From CALGLS01 sp045105695 (GTDB lineage Bacteria > Bacteroidota > Bacteroidia > Chitinophagales > Saprospiraceae), in NCBI GenBank assembly GCA_045105695.1, contig JBGCDT010000258.1:1-19047 (forward strand): a DNA stretch of 19,047 nucleotides. Reading direction: 5' to 3'. The position numbers and the translations under genes were made by a program. Shown piece after piece: positions 1 through 8,034 of this stretch (its first letter is position 1; each line of letters starts with the position of its first letter). A model generated the notes under the pieces. It made no database searches and was not told the DNA's origin. It worked only from the letters and a program-made list of their open reading frames with translations.

Positions 1-2139
1 GCTGTTTCGCAATTTGATGCGCTCATAATTGTCATGATCCCTTCCGGCAAATAAAGGATAGTTGATTTTCTCACTGCCGTACTTGGTTTCTCTGGTATAA
101 ATATTCAAACTTTTCAAACCATATTGTCGAGAACAACCTCCTCCGATTTTTGCACCTGCGTTTACACTAAATGCTAAATTTCCATCCTCCGTAATCATGC
201 TGAGGTTCACCGGTACTTCCCAATCCTGATTCCAATTGACCGGATCGTTTACACAAAACCCTGGGATGCCATTTGTGCCTTCGACATAGATGCCTGTATT
301 ATCATCGAAAAAGTTATCTGGATCTGTATTTATAAATAAAGCGGGAATGTTTAAATTTTCATCAATCAAATAAGAAGCCTGTGCCGATAGGCTTTCCACC
401 ACTCCATTTGCAAAAGCTTTTGCTTTCAAGGACGTGTTTTCAGAAATGGAAATTAGAGAAGAATAGAGTGTCGCATTTACAGAAGGTTCACTTCCGTCCG
501 TTGTATAATATATAGTAGTTGATGGATCGGGATGACTGATGCTGACGGTTTGTGTACCGTTGTACGCGCCCGTTTGTAAGTCTATTGTTGGAGAAAGTAA
601 CCAACCGAGTGCGTTTTCATTGGTTGCATTAGGAGTGATCTCCCCAAAGGTTTTCCAGGTATTTCCTCCGTCTGTTGTTCTACGATAACTTGCCTGAAAA
701 GGAACCTCGCCAAAGTCCACTTGATCTAGAATTACAAATTCATTGTCTATCCATTGTACCAATATAATTTGATCGCCAGAACCACTTAGTTTAAAGTTTG
801 CATGCAGTCCGCCTTGTTCTGTGTCTTTATCAATCCATAAGGTTTGAAAACCTCCGGCAGGTATTTCTACAGGAGAAGCAATTTGCCATTTAGCTAAATT
901 GTCTGGATCATCAGTTAGGAAAAGGCCTCCGATAGCAGCAGTTGTAGAAGTATTGTTATATAATTCAATCCAGTCATCGCATTCTCCAAATTCATCCTCG
1001 AACGAAGTTCCTCTCGCTGCGATTTCGTTGATGACTACTCCCTCCATTAGACTGGTTGGAGCTGGTAATTCTCCTTCGATGAATAAACGAGGGACGACGT
1101 TCTCATTGCCATTATCAGCCGCCCAGGGGATTCTTTTTCCAGTTCCAGAAAAGATAAAAGAGATTGCATTGTCTTCCGACCAATTGCTTTGATCAACTAC
1201 TTCCTGCACCAGTACTGATAGATCAGGGGTGCGTTCTTTTTCAGTGGCAGCGTTCAGTACAGTCCATTCCTCTGGTTGCCAATTAATTGATTCTGATCCT
1301 GTCGGTCTATTGCTAACATCATTAGCGGCGTTTGAAAATGTACTGCTATTTGCGCTAAGCTCCGCCTCTATAGTCAAGTTGGATGGCCCGACCGAAGCCG
1401 TTGGAAAAGCACTGGTGAACTGAATACGCGCTTTGTTAATTATAGCTCCTTGTGGAAAAGGAATGTTCTGAAAACGGATACCGACTTTTTGATCTCCACT
1501 CCAATCATTTACGATGTTTAGAATGTTTTCACTAATGGCCGTGAAGCTTTGGTTTACGGGTTCTTCTGCATCATCACTTCCTTCTAAAACTGGAATATCA
1601 AATATAGCATTGTAAGTCAATGGTCCCGTAAGTGTATTGTTAGAAATACCAGGAGTAGCATTTACAAAGAACTGAAAAGTAGCACTGCCGTCCATTCCAC
1701 GACCGTAGGATATGTCGTCACTTTGAGGTCCATATAAGACCTGATCTAAAATGGTAGTGCCATCAGGAGCGGTTAGAACAATGGGTTCTCCATTTGCTCC
1801 TAACTTAAATGCGAGGTGGTTTGCTCCCTGGTCAGTGTCATTATCTGCCCAAAGTAACAGAAATCCGTTTGCTGGAATCGTCGTAGTGGCAGGGCTACCA
1901 TTTGGAATTTGCCACTTCACCAAATCCGTTACATCATCTGAGAGAAAATAACCTGCGATATCAACCGGATTGGAACTTGAATTATATATTTCTATCCAAT
2001 CATCATACTCACCAGCAGTATCTGTAAGAGTATTGTTATTTGCAGCCATCCACTCGTTGACATACAACTGTGCATTGGCAAATGAAATATTTAAAAACAA
2101 CAATAGTAATACACCTAAAAGACTGTGTAGCTTCGACAT
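1..2139 (-). CDS. Secreted lamin-tail / CotH-kinase family surface protein (3' end beyond window)
   Basis: Reading the minus strand from ATG 2139 gives 713 codons without a stop, running off the window at base 1. Residues 1-24 are a signal peptide (hydrophobic core LLGVLLLLFLNISFA, cleavage near ANA|Q). Residues about 25-150 form a lamin-tail domain (LYVNEWMA, DDWIEIYN, LSDD, KWQIP, FLLLWAD). Residues 155-345 are a beta-rich segment resembling DNRLRE-type modules (ISFIFSGTGKR, PRLFIEGEL). A second lamin-tail domain covers about 362-507 (VVINEIAARG, DDWIELYNN). A chitobiase/HexA C-terminal-like segment lies at about 515-585 (YYTTDGSEPS, LKAKAF). From about 590 a CotH kinase domain begins (IPALFINTDPDNFF, YGLKSLNIYTR, INYPLF), cut off before its catalytic residues. 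Such proteins are exported and thought to be surface-associated or to act on extracellular polymers; the substrate is not known. A C-terminal sorting domain cannot be checked. Family assignment is confident, function is not. Confidence 0.85.
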   Translation of the reverse strand, partial: MSKLHSLLGVLLLLFLNISFANAQLYVNEWMAANNNTLTDTAGEYDDWIEIYNSSSNPVDIAGYFLSDDVTDLVKWQIPNGSPATTTIPANGFLLLWADNDTDQGANHLAFKLGANGEPIVLTAPDGTTILDQVLYGPQSDDISYGRGMDGSATFQFFVNATPGISNNTLTGPLTYNAIFDIPVLEGSDDAEEPVNQSFTAISENILNIVNDWSGDQKVGIRFQNIPFPQGAIINKARIQFTSAFPTASVGPSNLTIEAELSANSSTFSNAANDVSNRPTGSESINWQPEEWTVLNAATEKERTPDLSVLVQEVVDQSNWSEDNAISFIFSGTGKRIPWAADNGNENVVPRLFIEGELPAPTSLMEGVVINEIAARGTSFEDEFGECDDWIELYNNTSTTAAIGGLFLTDDPDNLAKWQIASPVEIPAGGFQTLWIDKDTEQGGLHANFKLSGSGDQIILVQWIDNEFVILDQVDFGEVPFQASYRRTTDGGNTWKTFGEITPNATNENALGWLLSPTIDLQTGAYNGTQTVSISHPDPSTTIYYTTDGSEPSVNATLYSSLISISENTSLKAKAFANGVVESLSAQASYLIDENLNIPALFINTDPDNFFDDNTGIYVEGTNGIPGFCVNDPVNWNQDWEVPVNLSMITEDGNLAFSVNAGAKIGGGCSRQYGLKSLNIYTRETKYGSEKINYPLFAGRDHDNYERIKLRNS

Positions 2140-2229
2140 AGCTTGTTTGCTTTATGAATTAAAGATTAGCCCTATGATAGTCATAAGGTCAAATAGAGCA
2201 GGTGAACTCAGTAAGGTGTTGGGTTAATT

Positions 2230-2251
2230 ATTCGCTAGAGAAAAAGCGAAT
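2230..2251. other. Small hairpin upstream of the CotH-type gene
   Basis: Arms ATTCGCT (2230-2236) and AGCGAAT (2245-2251) pair perfectly over 7 bp around an A-rich 8-nt loop. If the minus-strand gene is transcribed from the weak -7 element at 2284-2291, the hairpin lies in its 5' untranslated leader. There is no T-run, so it is not an obvious terminator. Its role is unknown. Confidence 0.35.
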
Positions 2252-2283
2252 TTGTAGTACGGTTGGAATTGTAAAGTTCGGGG

Positions 2284-2291
2284 CAAAGGTC
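2284..2291 (-). promoter_or_regulatory. Possible -7 element for the CotH-type gene
   Basis: On the minus strand this reads GACCTTTG followed by C, one base away from the Bacteroidota -7 consensus TAnnTTTG. It would start transcription about 140 nt before ATG 2139. I see no clear -33 TTG at the usual distance, so this is weak. Confidence 0.3.
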
Positions 2292-2494
2292 TGTAAAAAA
2301 GGCGAGTATATTCATATGTAAGATGTTAATTTTGGGTAATAGGGGATGAACGACTAAACTTAATAGCTTTTGATCCAAATCAAACTGTTTATACTAAAAA
2401 GTAAAACGCTGGTTCTTTTGTAACCTCTTTTTTTATCTCCCGTTATATTATAAAAATACCTACTTTAAGGTATATATAAATTAAATATATGGCA

Positions 2495-2502
2495 TATTTT
2501 TG
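2495..2502 (+). promoter_or_regulatory. -7 element of the candidate structured RNA
   Basis: TATTTTTG matches the Bacteroidota consensus TAnnTTTG exactly. Transcription would start 5-6 nt downstream, at about 2507, which is the first paired base of the strong hairpin 2507-2532. The upstream region (about 2450-2490) is very AT-rich. A -33 TTG is not evident. Confidence 0.5.
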
Positions 2503-2506
2503 CCAA

Positions 2507-2949
2507 GTGTTATCAAGGAGGGTTGATGACACATTTCCATTCCTCAAACCGATACTTTCCCACAAGCCGTTTAAAAAATCTTTTGCCCGTATTCTGTACC
2601 GGTAAAGTGCAAAACTCATCTTTGTTTTGCATTCAGACTTTTTATATTCATATCCATACTGTTAGAATTCTACGGCTAAAATATTCGAAATTCCTTTATC
2701 CTAAATTATACAGGAGTACTACGCTTTGTGGTGTAGTGATTCCATGTCCTATGAATATCAACACACAGGAATTATCCTATTCACGGATTTTTTCAGGTAG
2801 GCTCAGATTGTAATCTCATGAAATTTTTTAAGTCCATAAAAGGACGACAACGTAATCAGTAAATAAGGTATCCGCAAGGATCCAAAGAGCTTTTCTTGAA
2901 TCTGTTTTTGGGATGCACCCCTCTTCTTTTTTGGAGAGGGGGCTTTTTT
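2507..2949 (+). ncRNA. Candidate structured non-coding RNA, about 440 nt, unassigned
   Basis: Between a consensus -7 element (2495-2502) and a strong intrinsic terminator (2915-2949) lies a stretch with no convincing protein but many hairpins. 2507-2516/2523-2532 is a 10-bp stem with one G-U pair and loop GGAGGG. 2608-2615/2624-2631 is an 8-bp perfect stem. 2644-2652/2750-2758 is a 9-bp perfect long-range pair. Inside it, 2718-2724/2731-2737 is a 7-bp stem with a hexaloop. 2832-2835/2842-2845 is GUCC/GGAC. 2869-2882 is closed by a GCAA (GNRA) tetraloop. I looked for the hallmark sequences of RNase P RNA, tmRNA, SRP RNA and 6S RNA and recognised none. An alternative is a regulated leader for a 95-aa ORF (ATG 2526 to 2813). 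Its translation looks like random AT-rich sequence, but an SD-like AAGGAGG lies in the hairpin loop, which is unusual in this phylum. Confidence 0.5.
2915..2949 (+). terminator. Intrinsic terminator of the candidate RNA
   Basis: 2915-2926 pairs with 2933-2943 (core CCCCTCT/AGAGGGG, one bulged A, T-rich loop), followed by six T. It faces the plus strand only; the reverse complement lacks a T-tract. It marks the end of a plus-strand transcript that contains no recognised protein gene. Confidence 0.8.
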
Positions 2950-2970
2950 GTTTTGGCTACTTAAACAAAT

Positions 2971-3005
2971 AAAAAAGAGTCTAGCAAAACCCAGACTCTT
3001 TTTTT
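2971..3005. terminator. Bidirectional intrinsic terminator between candidate RNA and GH3 gene
   Basis: AAAAAAGAGTCT (2971-2982) and AGACTCTTTTTT (2993-3004) are perfectly complementary over 12 bp around a 10-nt loop, with A- and T-tracts on the two sides. It can stop minus-strand transcription from the GH3 gene (stop at 3037) and act as a back-up for the plus-strand RNA. Confidence 0.85.
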
Positions 3006-3036
3006 ATTTTTTTTGTAAAACTATTGTTAGAGAAAT

Positions 3037-4563
3037 CTACACACCAGCAGTAAACGCCAGAATCTCATCCACATACTTTCTATTATTCGCCAAGCGTGGT
3101 ACTTTATTTTGTACCCCATACTTCCCTTTCGACTTCATCCAACTTAGGAATGTCCCCCTCGGCATAGTATTCATCTGTAGCTGTTCCAGAGCCATATCTT
3201 TGTAGCGTTTGGCTTCGTAGTCCGAATTTATTTTTTGCAAATTCAAATCCAGTAATTTATTGAATTGCGCCATATTGTCCGGTGCCTTCTCAAATTCAAT
3301 TAACCATTCATGCCCTCCTTTTCCAGTCCCTTCTATATAAACCGGAGCAACGGTATACTCTGAAACAATAGCTCCCGTCACCTGACAAGTCAACTCAATA
3401 GCTTTGTCTGTATTAGAAACCATAACCTCTTCTCCAAAGGCATTGATAAACTGTTTGGTCCTTCCTGTGATTTTTATTTTATATGGCAATGTAGAAGTGA
3501 AGGTCACCGTGTCCCCAATCAAGTATCTCCAAAGCCCTGCATTTGTACTAATCAGCATCGCATAGTTTTTCCCAACCTCCACAGCTTCTAGCGGAATCGC
3601 TTGCGGATTGTCTTCATGCCACTCTTCCATTGGAATAAATTCGTAGTAAACACCATTGTCCAAGAGTAACAACATATCATCCTGATCAAAATCAAACTGC
3701 GAAGCAAAGTAACCTTCCGAAGCATTATAGACTTCCTGATAGGTAACATCACTGGAAGGCAGAAAACGATACAATTGTTCCCGATAAGGAGCGATGCTCA
3801 CACCTCCGTGAACGTAGGCTTCAAAGTTTGGCCACACTTCCAACATATGTTCTTTACCACTTTTCTCTAAAACTTTTCTAAAGAAAACAATGATCCAGGT
3901 CGGAACGCCTCCAACCATTCTGATCTGGTCTGCTTGCTCAATAGCAACGTCTGCCATGATCTCCACTTTCTTTTCCCAGTCTTCCATAAACACGGTATCA
4001 AAGTCTGGTTCAAAAAACGGTCTTGCGACAAAAGGCATGCTGCGTACCATCAGTGCAGAAACATCACCGTAGATGGTATTTAGATGTGGCTTGTACTTTT
4101 GATGACTACCAGCCATTAGAAAATTCTTACCGGAGAAGATAGTACAGTCTGGGTTGTTGTGATACATGATGGTCATGGTATCCCAAGTTCCCTTGATGTG
4201 ACATTCTTTGAAATTTTGATCAGAGACGGGTAGGAATTTACTTTTGTCATTGGTCGTTCCGCTAGACTTGGAGTACTGGGTTACGGCTCCTGGCCAAAGG
4301 ATGCTCTTTTCGCCTTCCATCATTCTTTGGATGAATGGCTTCAGCGATTCGTAATCTTGCACAGGTACTTTCTCTGCGTAGTCTTTCCAATTTCTAACTT
4401 CTGCAAAATGGTTTTTCTTTCCCCATTCCGTTTGCCGACCTGCCTCCATCAGATTTTTGAATACCTTTTGCTGTGCTTCATGAGGGTTATTCATGAAGTA
4501 TTCTATCTGTCCATAACGGTAGTTGTAATAAGACTGGAAGAGAAAATTGGCCAGCGTTCTCAT
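3037..4563 (-). CDS. GH3 auxin-responsive-promoter family protein (acyl-adenylate-forming enzyme)
   Basis: The 508-residue protein matches the bacterial GH3 family over its full length. Visible landmarks are VPVQDYESLKPFIQRMMEGE (about 67-86), the adenylate-forming phosphate loop YSKSSGTTNDKSK (97-109), YNASEGYFASQ (about 280-290), STNAGLWRYLIGDT and the hinge-region GRTKQFINAFGEE. In plants, GH3 enzymes adenylate small carboxylic acids such as indole-3-acetate or jasmonate and join them to amino acids. The bacterial substrate is unknown, so only the acid-amido-synthetase chemistry can be inferred. The protein has no signal peptide and should be cytosolic. ATG 4563 is the natural start. It lies downstream of uvrA on the same strand, but 283 bases and an inverted repeat separate them. 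It ends before the 12-bp hairpin terminator at 2971-3004. Confidence 0.9.
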   Translation of the reverse strand: MRTLANFLFQSYYNYRYGQIEYFMNNPHEAQQKVFKNLMEAGRQTEWGKKNHFAEVRNWKDYAEKVPVQDYESLKPFIQRMMEGEKSILWPGAVTQYSKSSGTTNDKSKFLPVSDQNFKECHIKGTWDTMTIMYHNNPDCTIFSGKNFLMAGSHQKYKPHLNTIYGDVSALMVRSMPFVARPFFEPDFDTVFMEDWEKKVEIMADVAIEQADQIRMVGGVPTWIIVFFRKVLEKSGKEHMLEVWPNFEAYVHGGVSIAPYREQLYRFLPSSDVTYQEVYNASEGYFASQFDFDQDDMLLLLDNGVYYEFIPMEEWHEDNPQAIPLEAVEVGKNYAMLISTNAGLWRYLIGDTVTFTSTLPYKIKITGRTKQFINAFGEEVMVSNTDKAIELTCQVTGAIVSEYTVAPVYIEGTGKGGHEWLIEFEKAPDNMAQFNKLLDLNLQKINSDYEAKRYKDMALEQLQMNTMPRGTFLSWMKSKGKYGVQNKVPRLANNRKYVDEILAFTAGV

Positions 4564-4618
4564 ATTCTAATAAATTCTTTTGGGCTTACGCAATAGTGTT
4601 TGTATAATCAATGGACTA

Positions 4619-4626
4619 TAAAGTTA
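4619..4626 (-). promoter_or_regulatory. Weak -7-like element before the GH3 gene
   Basis: The minus strand reads TAACTTTA, one base from TAnnTTTG, giving a leader of about 50 nt. Supported only by position and partial match. Confidence 0.25.
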
Positions 4627-4694
4627 CGACTTTCTTTGCACTATTCACGCTTCATGAGAGGAGATCGTTGGGGAGGTGTGTTCTATTTTATTTC

Positions 4695-4748
4695 AATAAT
4701 TATCAAAGGGGACGACTTCTTTCGAAATTATCCCCTTTGATAATTATT
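4695..4748. repeat. 18-bp perfect inverted repeat between uvrA and the GH3 gene
   Basis: AATAATTATCAAAGGGGA (4695-4712) is repeated as its exact reverse complement at 4731-4748, with an 18-nt spacer. Read on the minus strand it follows uvrA by about 100 bases and could act as its terminator or an mRNA-stabilising stem. The tail on that strand (TTATTGAAATAAAA) is not a clean T-run. No transposase is nearby. Whether it occurs elsewhere in the genome cannot be seen here. Confidence 0.7.
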
Positions 4749-4846
4749 TGATGTTTAACTAAACCTGTAATTTATAGCTAAAATGATTATAATTTAAAAA
4801 ATAGTCTTCATTACAAGGTTAAACCAACGTCATTATATTCTCCTAC

Positions 4847-7705
4847 CTACAATTCCTCCTTCAAAAACGCCCCAGTATGACTCTTCTTATCCTTCGCCAC
4901 TTTCTCCGGCGTACCAGCCACCACTAACGTTCCTCCTCGATGGCCGCCTTCCGGCCCCATATCAATAATATAATCCGCCATTTTGATCACGTCCATATTA
5001 TGCTCAATAACGGCTATGGTATTTCCTTTATTCACTAGCTTCTGAAGCACTTCCAATAGCTTTCGGATATCTTCAAAGTGCAAACCAGTTGTCGGTTCAT
5101 CCAAAATGTAGAAGGTATTCCCAGTGTCTCTTTTAGAAAGCTCTTCTGCTAATTTCACTCTTTGGGCTTCTCCTCCAGAGATTGTAGTCGCTTGCTGCCC
5201 CAATGTGATGTAACCAAGTCCTACATCTTTAAGCGTTTTTGTCTTTCTATAAATTGAAGGGATGTGTTCAAAAAACTCCACCGCCTCATCTACTGTCATG
5301 TCGAGTACATCACTAATGGATTTTCCTTTGTACATCACCTCCAGCGTTTCTCTGTTGTAGCGACGCCCCATGCATTGCTCGCAATCTACTTGGACGTCGG
5401 GTAAGAAGTTCATTTCTATGACTCTTCGTCCTGCGCCCTGGCAGGTTTCGCAACGACCGCCTTTTACATTGAAAGAAAAACGACCGGGCTTATATCCTCT
5501 GATTTTCGCTTCTGGCAAGTTGGAAAATATCTTTCTGATATCTGTGAAGAGCCCCGTGTAGGTTGCAGGATTCGAACGTGGGGTTCGTCCGATGGGCGAT
5601 TGATCTATTTCGATTACTTTGTCTAAATGCTCTAAGCCTTTGAGTTCTTTATAAGGCATTGGTCTGGCATTCGAACGGTAGAAATGTGCTCGGAGTATCG
5701 GGTACAAGGTTTCATTTATCAAAGTAGATTTCCCACTTCCTGAGACACCAGTAATGCAGCAGAAAGTCCCTAGTGGAATTTTTATGTTTACTGATTTTAG
5801 GTTGTTTCCAGTTGCTCCTTTTAGTTCTAAAAACTTACCGTTACCCTTTCGTCTTTTTTCAGGTATTGGAATCGTTGCGGTATTGTTGAGGTAGTTTGCG
5901 GTGATGGTTTTCTTTTTCAGAAATGTTTTAGGGACACCTTCTCCGACCAACGTACCTCCATGCTTTCCAGCTCCTGGTCCTAAGTCGATTAGGTAATCAG
6001 AGGCGAGCATGATGTCCTTGTCATGTTCTACAACAAGAACAGTATTCCCAATTTCAGCCAGTTCACGCAAGGCTTCTATCAGCCGTTGGTTATCTCTTTG
6101 GTGCAAACCAATACTAGGTTCATCAAGTATGTAAGTGATCCCTGTGAGCTGCGATCCAATTTGAGTAGCCAATCGAATTCGCTGTGATTCTCCCCCCGAC
6201 AATGACCTCGCAGGACGAAACAAATCCAGATAATCCAAACCAACGTGTAGCAGAAACCCAAGTCGTAATTTCAACTCTTTCAATACATCCTTTCCAATTA
6301 CTTTTTGTCGTTCAGACAAATGCGGATCTAGTTCGTGCAACCAATTGTGCAACTGTGCAATGTCCATCTTCGCCAGTTCCGAAATATTTTTTCCATGAAC
6401 TTTGAAATGCAGTGATTCTTTTTTGAGGCGCATGCCATCACAATCTGGGCAGGTATCTACCATCATAAATTCTTCAGACCATCTTCTGATTTTGTCAGAA
6501 CTGGATTCGCGATACCAGCGGACGAGCATGTTGGTCAATCCTTCATAAGCGAGGTTGTAAACGAAATCGTGCTTGGTGTATTTAATATCTACCTCGAATT
6601 TATCATTACCTCCGTTGAGGATGATATCCAATGCTTCCTTAGGGATTTTTTTGACTGGTGTCGAAAACGTAAACTTGTACTTTTTAGCAATAGATCGAAG
6701 TTGCTTGAAGGTCATATTCTCCCGCACTTCTCCGAAAGGAACGATACCTGCGTCGTTGATACTTTTGGAATCATCTGGGATTACCTTTTTCATATCGATC
6801 GTCTGAACATTTCCTAATCCCTTGCATTTGGGGCACATTCCATAAGGAGAATTAAAAGAGAAAGCATTTGGAGAAGGCTCTTCGTAGGAGAGTCCTGTCT
6901 CTGGGTCCATGAGGTGTTTGCTGTACGGGTACACCTTGTTAGAAGCGACGTCAAGCAACATCATCAGGCCGTTCCCCATCTTCAGAGTCGTCTGGACAGA
7001 AGCTGCAATGCGCTCCATATTTTTTTTGTCGACAGACAGTCGATCAACCACTGCTTCGATGTCGTGCGTTTTGTAACGGTCGAGTTGCATCTTGGGGACG
7101 ATGTCTTTCACTTCGCCATCTACACGTACTTTGGTGTACCCTTGTTTTCCGATTTGGCTGAACAACTCGCGATAGTGTCCCTTACGAGAACGAACCATTG
7201 GAGCCAGCAGATAGATTTTCTTTCCTTTGAAGTTTTTGAAGATCTGCTCCACCATTTGATCCTCGCTGTACTTAACCATCTTCTTACCTGTGGAGTAGGA
7301 ATAGGCATCCGAAGCTCTCGCAAAAAGCAGTCTTAGGAAATCGTAAATCTCTGTGATGGTTCCTACGGTGGAGCGTGGGTTTTTACTTGTTGTTTTTTGT
7401 TCTATTGAAATAACGGGACTCAACCCTGTTATCTTTTCTACATCAGGTCGTTCCATCTCTCCGATGAATTGTCGGGCGTAGGCAGAGAAGGTTTCCATGT
7501 ACCGTCGTTGTCCTTCTGCATAAATAGTATCGAAAGCAAGGGAGGATTTTCCACTTCCGCTGATACCTGTGATCACGACAAATTTATTACGAGGGATATT
7601 TACATCAATGTCTTTCAAATTATGAACACGTGCCCCCATCACAGCTATCGCTTCCTGATCTTTGGCAGTGACTGACTTATTATTTTTAGTGACAACTTTA
7701 GGCAT
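4847..7705 (-). CDS. uvrA: Excinuclease ABC subunit A (UvrA)
   Basis: UvrA is the damage-recognition ATPase of nucleotide excision repair. It dimerises, scans DNA, loads UvrB and then leaves. All family features are present. The first ABC module has Walker A GISGSGKS (residues 47-54 from ATG 7705), LSGGESQRIRLA and YILDEPSIGLHQRD. The second has Walker A GVSGSGKST (about 655), ISGGEAQRVKLAEELS (about 840) and YILDEPTTGLHFED. The zinc modules are CPKCKG...CPDCDG in the first half and CETCQGAG...CEQCMGRR in the second. TVGTITEIYDFLRLLFAR and GRTPRSNPATYTG are typical of canonical UvrA rather than the UvrA2 type. Length (952 aa) is normal. The frame stays open to a GTG at 7738, but ATG 7705 is preferred. 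A -7 element lies at 7760-7767. No frameshift or missing motif was seen. Confidence 0.97.
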   Translation of the reverse strand: MPKVVTKNNKSVTAKDQEAIAVMGARVHNLKDIDVNIPRNKFVVITGISGSGKSSLAFDTIYAEGQRRYMETFSAYARQFIGEMERPDVEKITGLSPVISIEQKTTSKNPRSTVGTITEIYDFLRLLFARASDAYSYSTGKKMVKYSEDQMVEQIFKNFKGKKIYLLAPMVRSRKGHYRELFSQIGKQGYTKVRVDGEVKDIVPKMQLDRYKTHDIEAVVDRLSVDKKNMERIAASVQTTLKMGNGLMMLLDVASNKVYPYSKHLMDPETGLSYEEPSPNAFSFNSPYGMCPKCKGLGNVQTIDMKKVIPDDSKSINDAGIVPFGEVRENMTFKQLRSIAKKYKFTFSTPVKKIPKEALDIILNGGNDKFEVDIKYTKHDFVYNLAYEGLTNMLVRWYRESSSDKIRRWSEEFMMVDTCPDCDGMRLKKESLHFKVHGKNISELAKMDIAQLHNWLHELDPHLSERQKVIGKDVLKELKLRLGFLLHVGLDYLDLFRPARSLSGGESQRIRLATQIGSQLTGITYILDEPSIGLHQRDNQRLIEALRELAEIGNTVLVVEHDKDIMLASDYLIDLGPGAGKHGGTLVGEGVPKTFLKKKTITANYLNNTATIPIPEKRRKGNGKFLELKGATGNNLKSVNIKIPLGTFCCITGVSGSGKSTLINETLYPILRAHFYRSNARPMPYKELKGLEHLDKVIEIDQSPIGRTPRSNPATYTGLFTDIRKIFSNLPEAKIRGYKPGRFSFNVKGGRCETCQGAGRRVIEMNFLPDVQVDCEQCMGRRYNRETLEVMYKGKSISDVLDMTVDEAVEFFEHIPSIYRKTKTLKDVGLGYITLGQQATTISGGEAQRVKLAEELSKRDTGNTFYILDEPTTGLHFEDIRKLLEVLQKLVNKGNTIAVIEHNMDVIKMADYIIDMGPEGGHRGGTLVVAGTPEKVAKDKKSHTGAFLKEEL

Positions 7706-7759
7706 CTTATCTATTATGTTTTCTCTATTGAAATGCACTACAGACTATAGTGCGAAAAG

Positions 7760-7767
7760 CAAAAATA
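7760..7767 (-). promoter_or_regulatory. -7 element for uvrA
   Basis: The minus strand reads TATTTTTG, an exact match to TAnnTTTG, about 55 nt before ATG 7705. Start of transcription would be near 7754. The stretch is A/T-rich, so a chance match is possible. No SOS-box-like palindrome was recognised between here and the divergent gene. Confidence 0.45.
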
Positions 7768-7987
7768 CGGCTTAGCTTCGACATATTCGTGTCTGAATTG
7801 AAGCGTATTTGATAAACAGGTGGAACAGGGAAGGGTTCAGATTTTTTGGATTCTTTGATTTTCTAATTCTTAATGAATAGAGTATCCTACTTTTCACTCA
7901 TTCAAAATTCACGTAATTACGCATTCCTTGTACAAACACTTAATGAAACAATAACCTTGAAAATCAGTATTTAAAAGTAATAGCTAG

Positions 7988-7995
7988 TATATTTG
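7988..7995 (+). promoter_or_regulatory. -7 element for the WecA-like gene
   Basis: TATATTTG is an exact match to TAnnTTTG, followed by C. It would start transcription at about 8001 and leave a leader of about 35 nt before ATG 8035. It also rules out the longer reading frame from TTG 7993, which lies inside the element. A TTG at 7957-7959 is a possible but distant -33. Confidence 0.7.
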
Positions 7996-8034
7996 CACCC
8001 GCACCTATTTTTAAGAATCAAAAAACTACAGGTA

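Noticed and set aside
899..2227. Short plus-strand frames of 60-100 codons at 899, 1229, 1751 and 1970
   Set aside because: They are shadows of the 713-codon minus-strand CotH/lamin-tail gene, which has strong domain matches across the same bases.
2523..2813. Plus-strand frame of 96 codons with an SD-like sequence
   Set aside because: The translation looks like random AT-rich sequence and matches no family I know. Its start lies inside a hairpin of a region better explained as RNA. Kept only as an alternative in the RNA entry and the SD finding.
2140..3036. Search for tRNA, tmRNA, RNase P, SRP RNA, retron or group II intron signatures
   Set aside because: No T-arm consensus, RNase P or SRP core, reverse transcriptase or intron domain V was seen, so no specific name was given to the candidate RNA.
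2948..3205. Plus-strand frame of 85 codons
   Set aside because: It begins in a terminator, crosses the second terminator hairpin and then runs antisense to the end of the GH3 gene.
6914..7336. Longest plus-strand frame (140 codons) antisense to uvrA
   Set aside because: It mirrors the codon structure of uvrA, which is certain. There is no promoter or recognisable motif for the antisense frame.
7739..8034. 296-base divergent spacer between uvrA and the WecA-like gene, searched for an SOS box or a small gene
   Set aside because: Only the two divergent -7 elements were found; no clear palindromic operator and no open frame of note.
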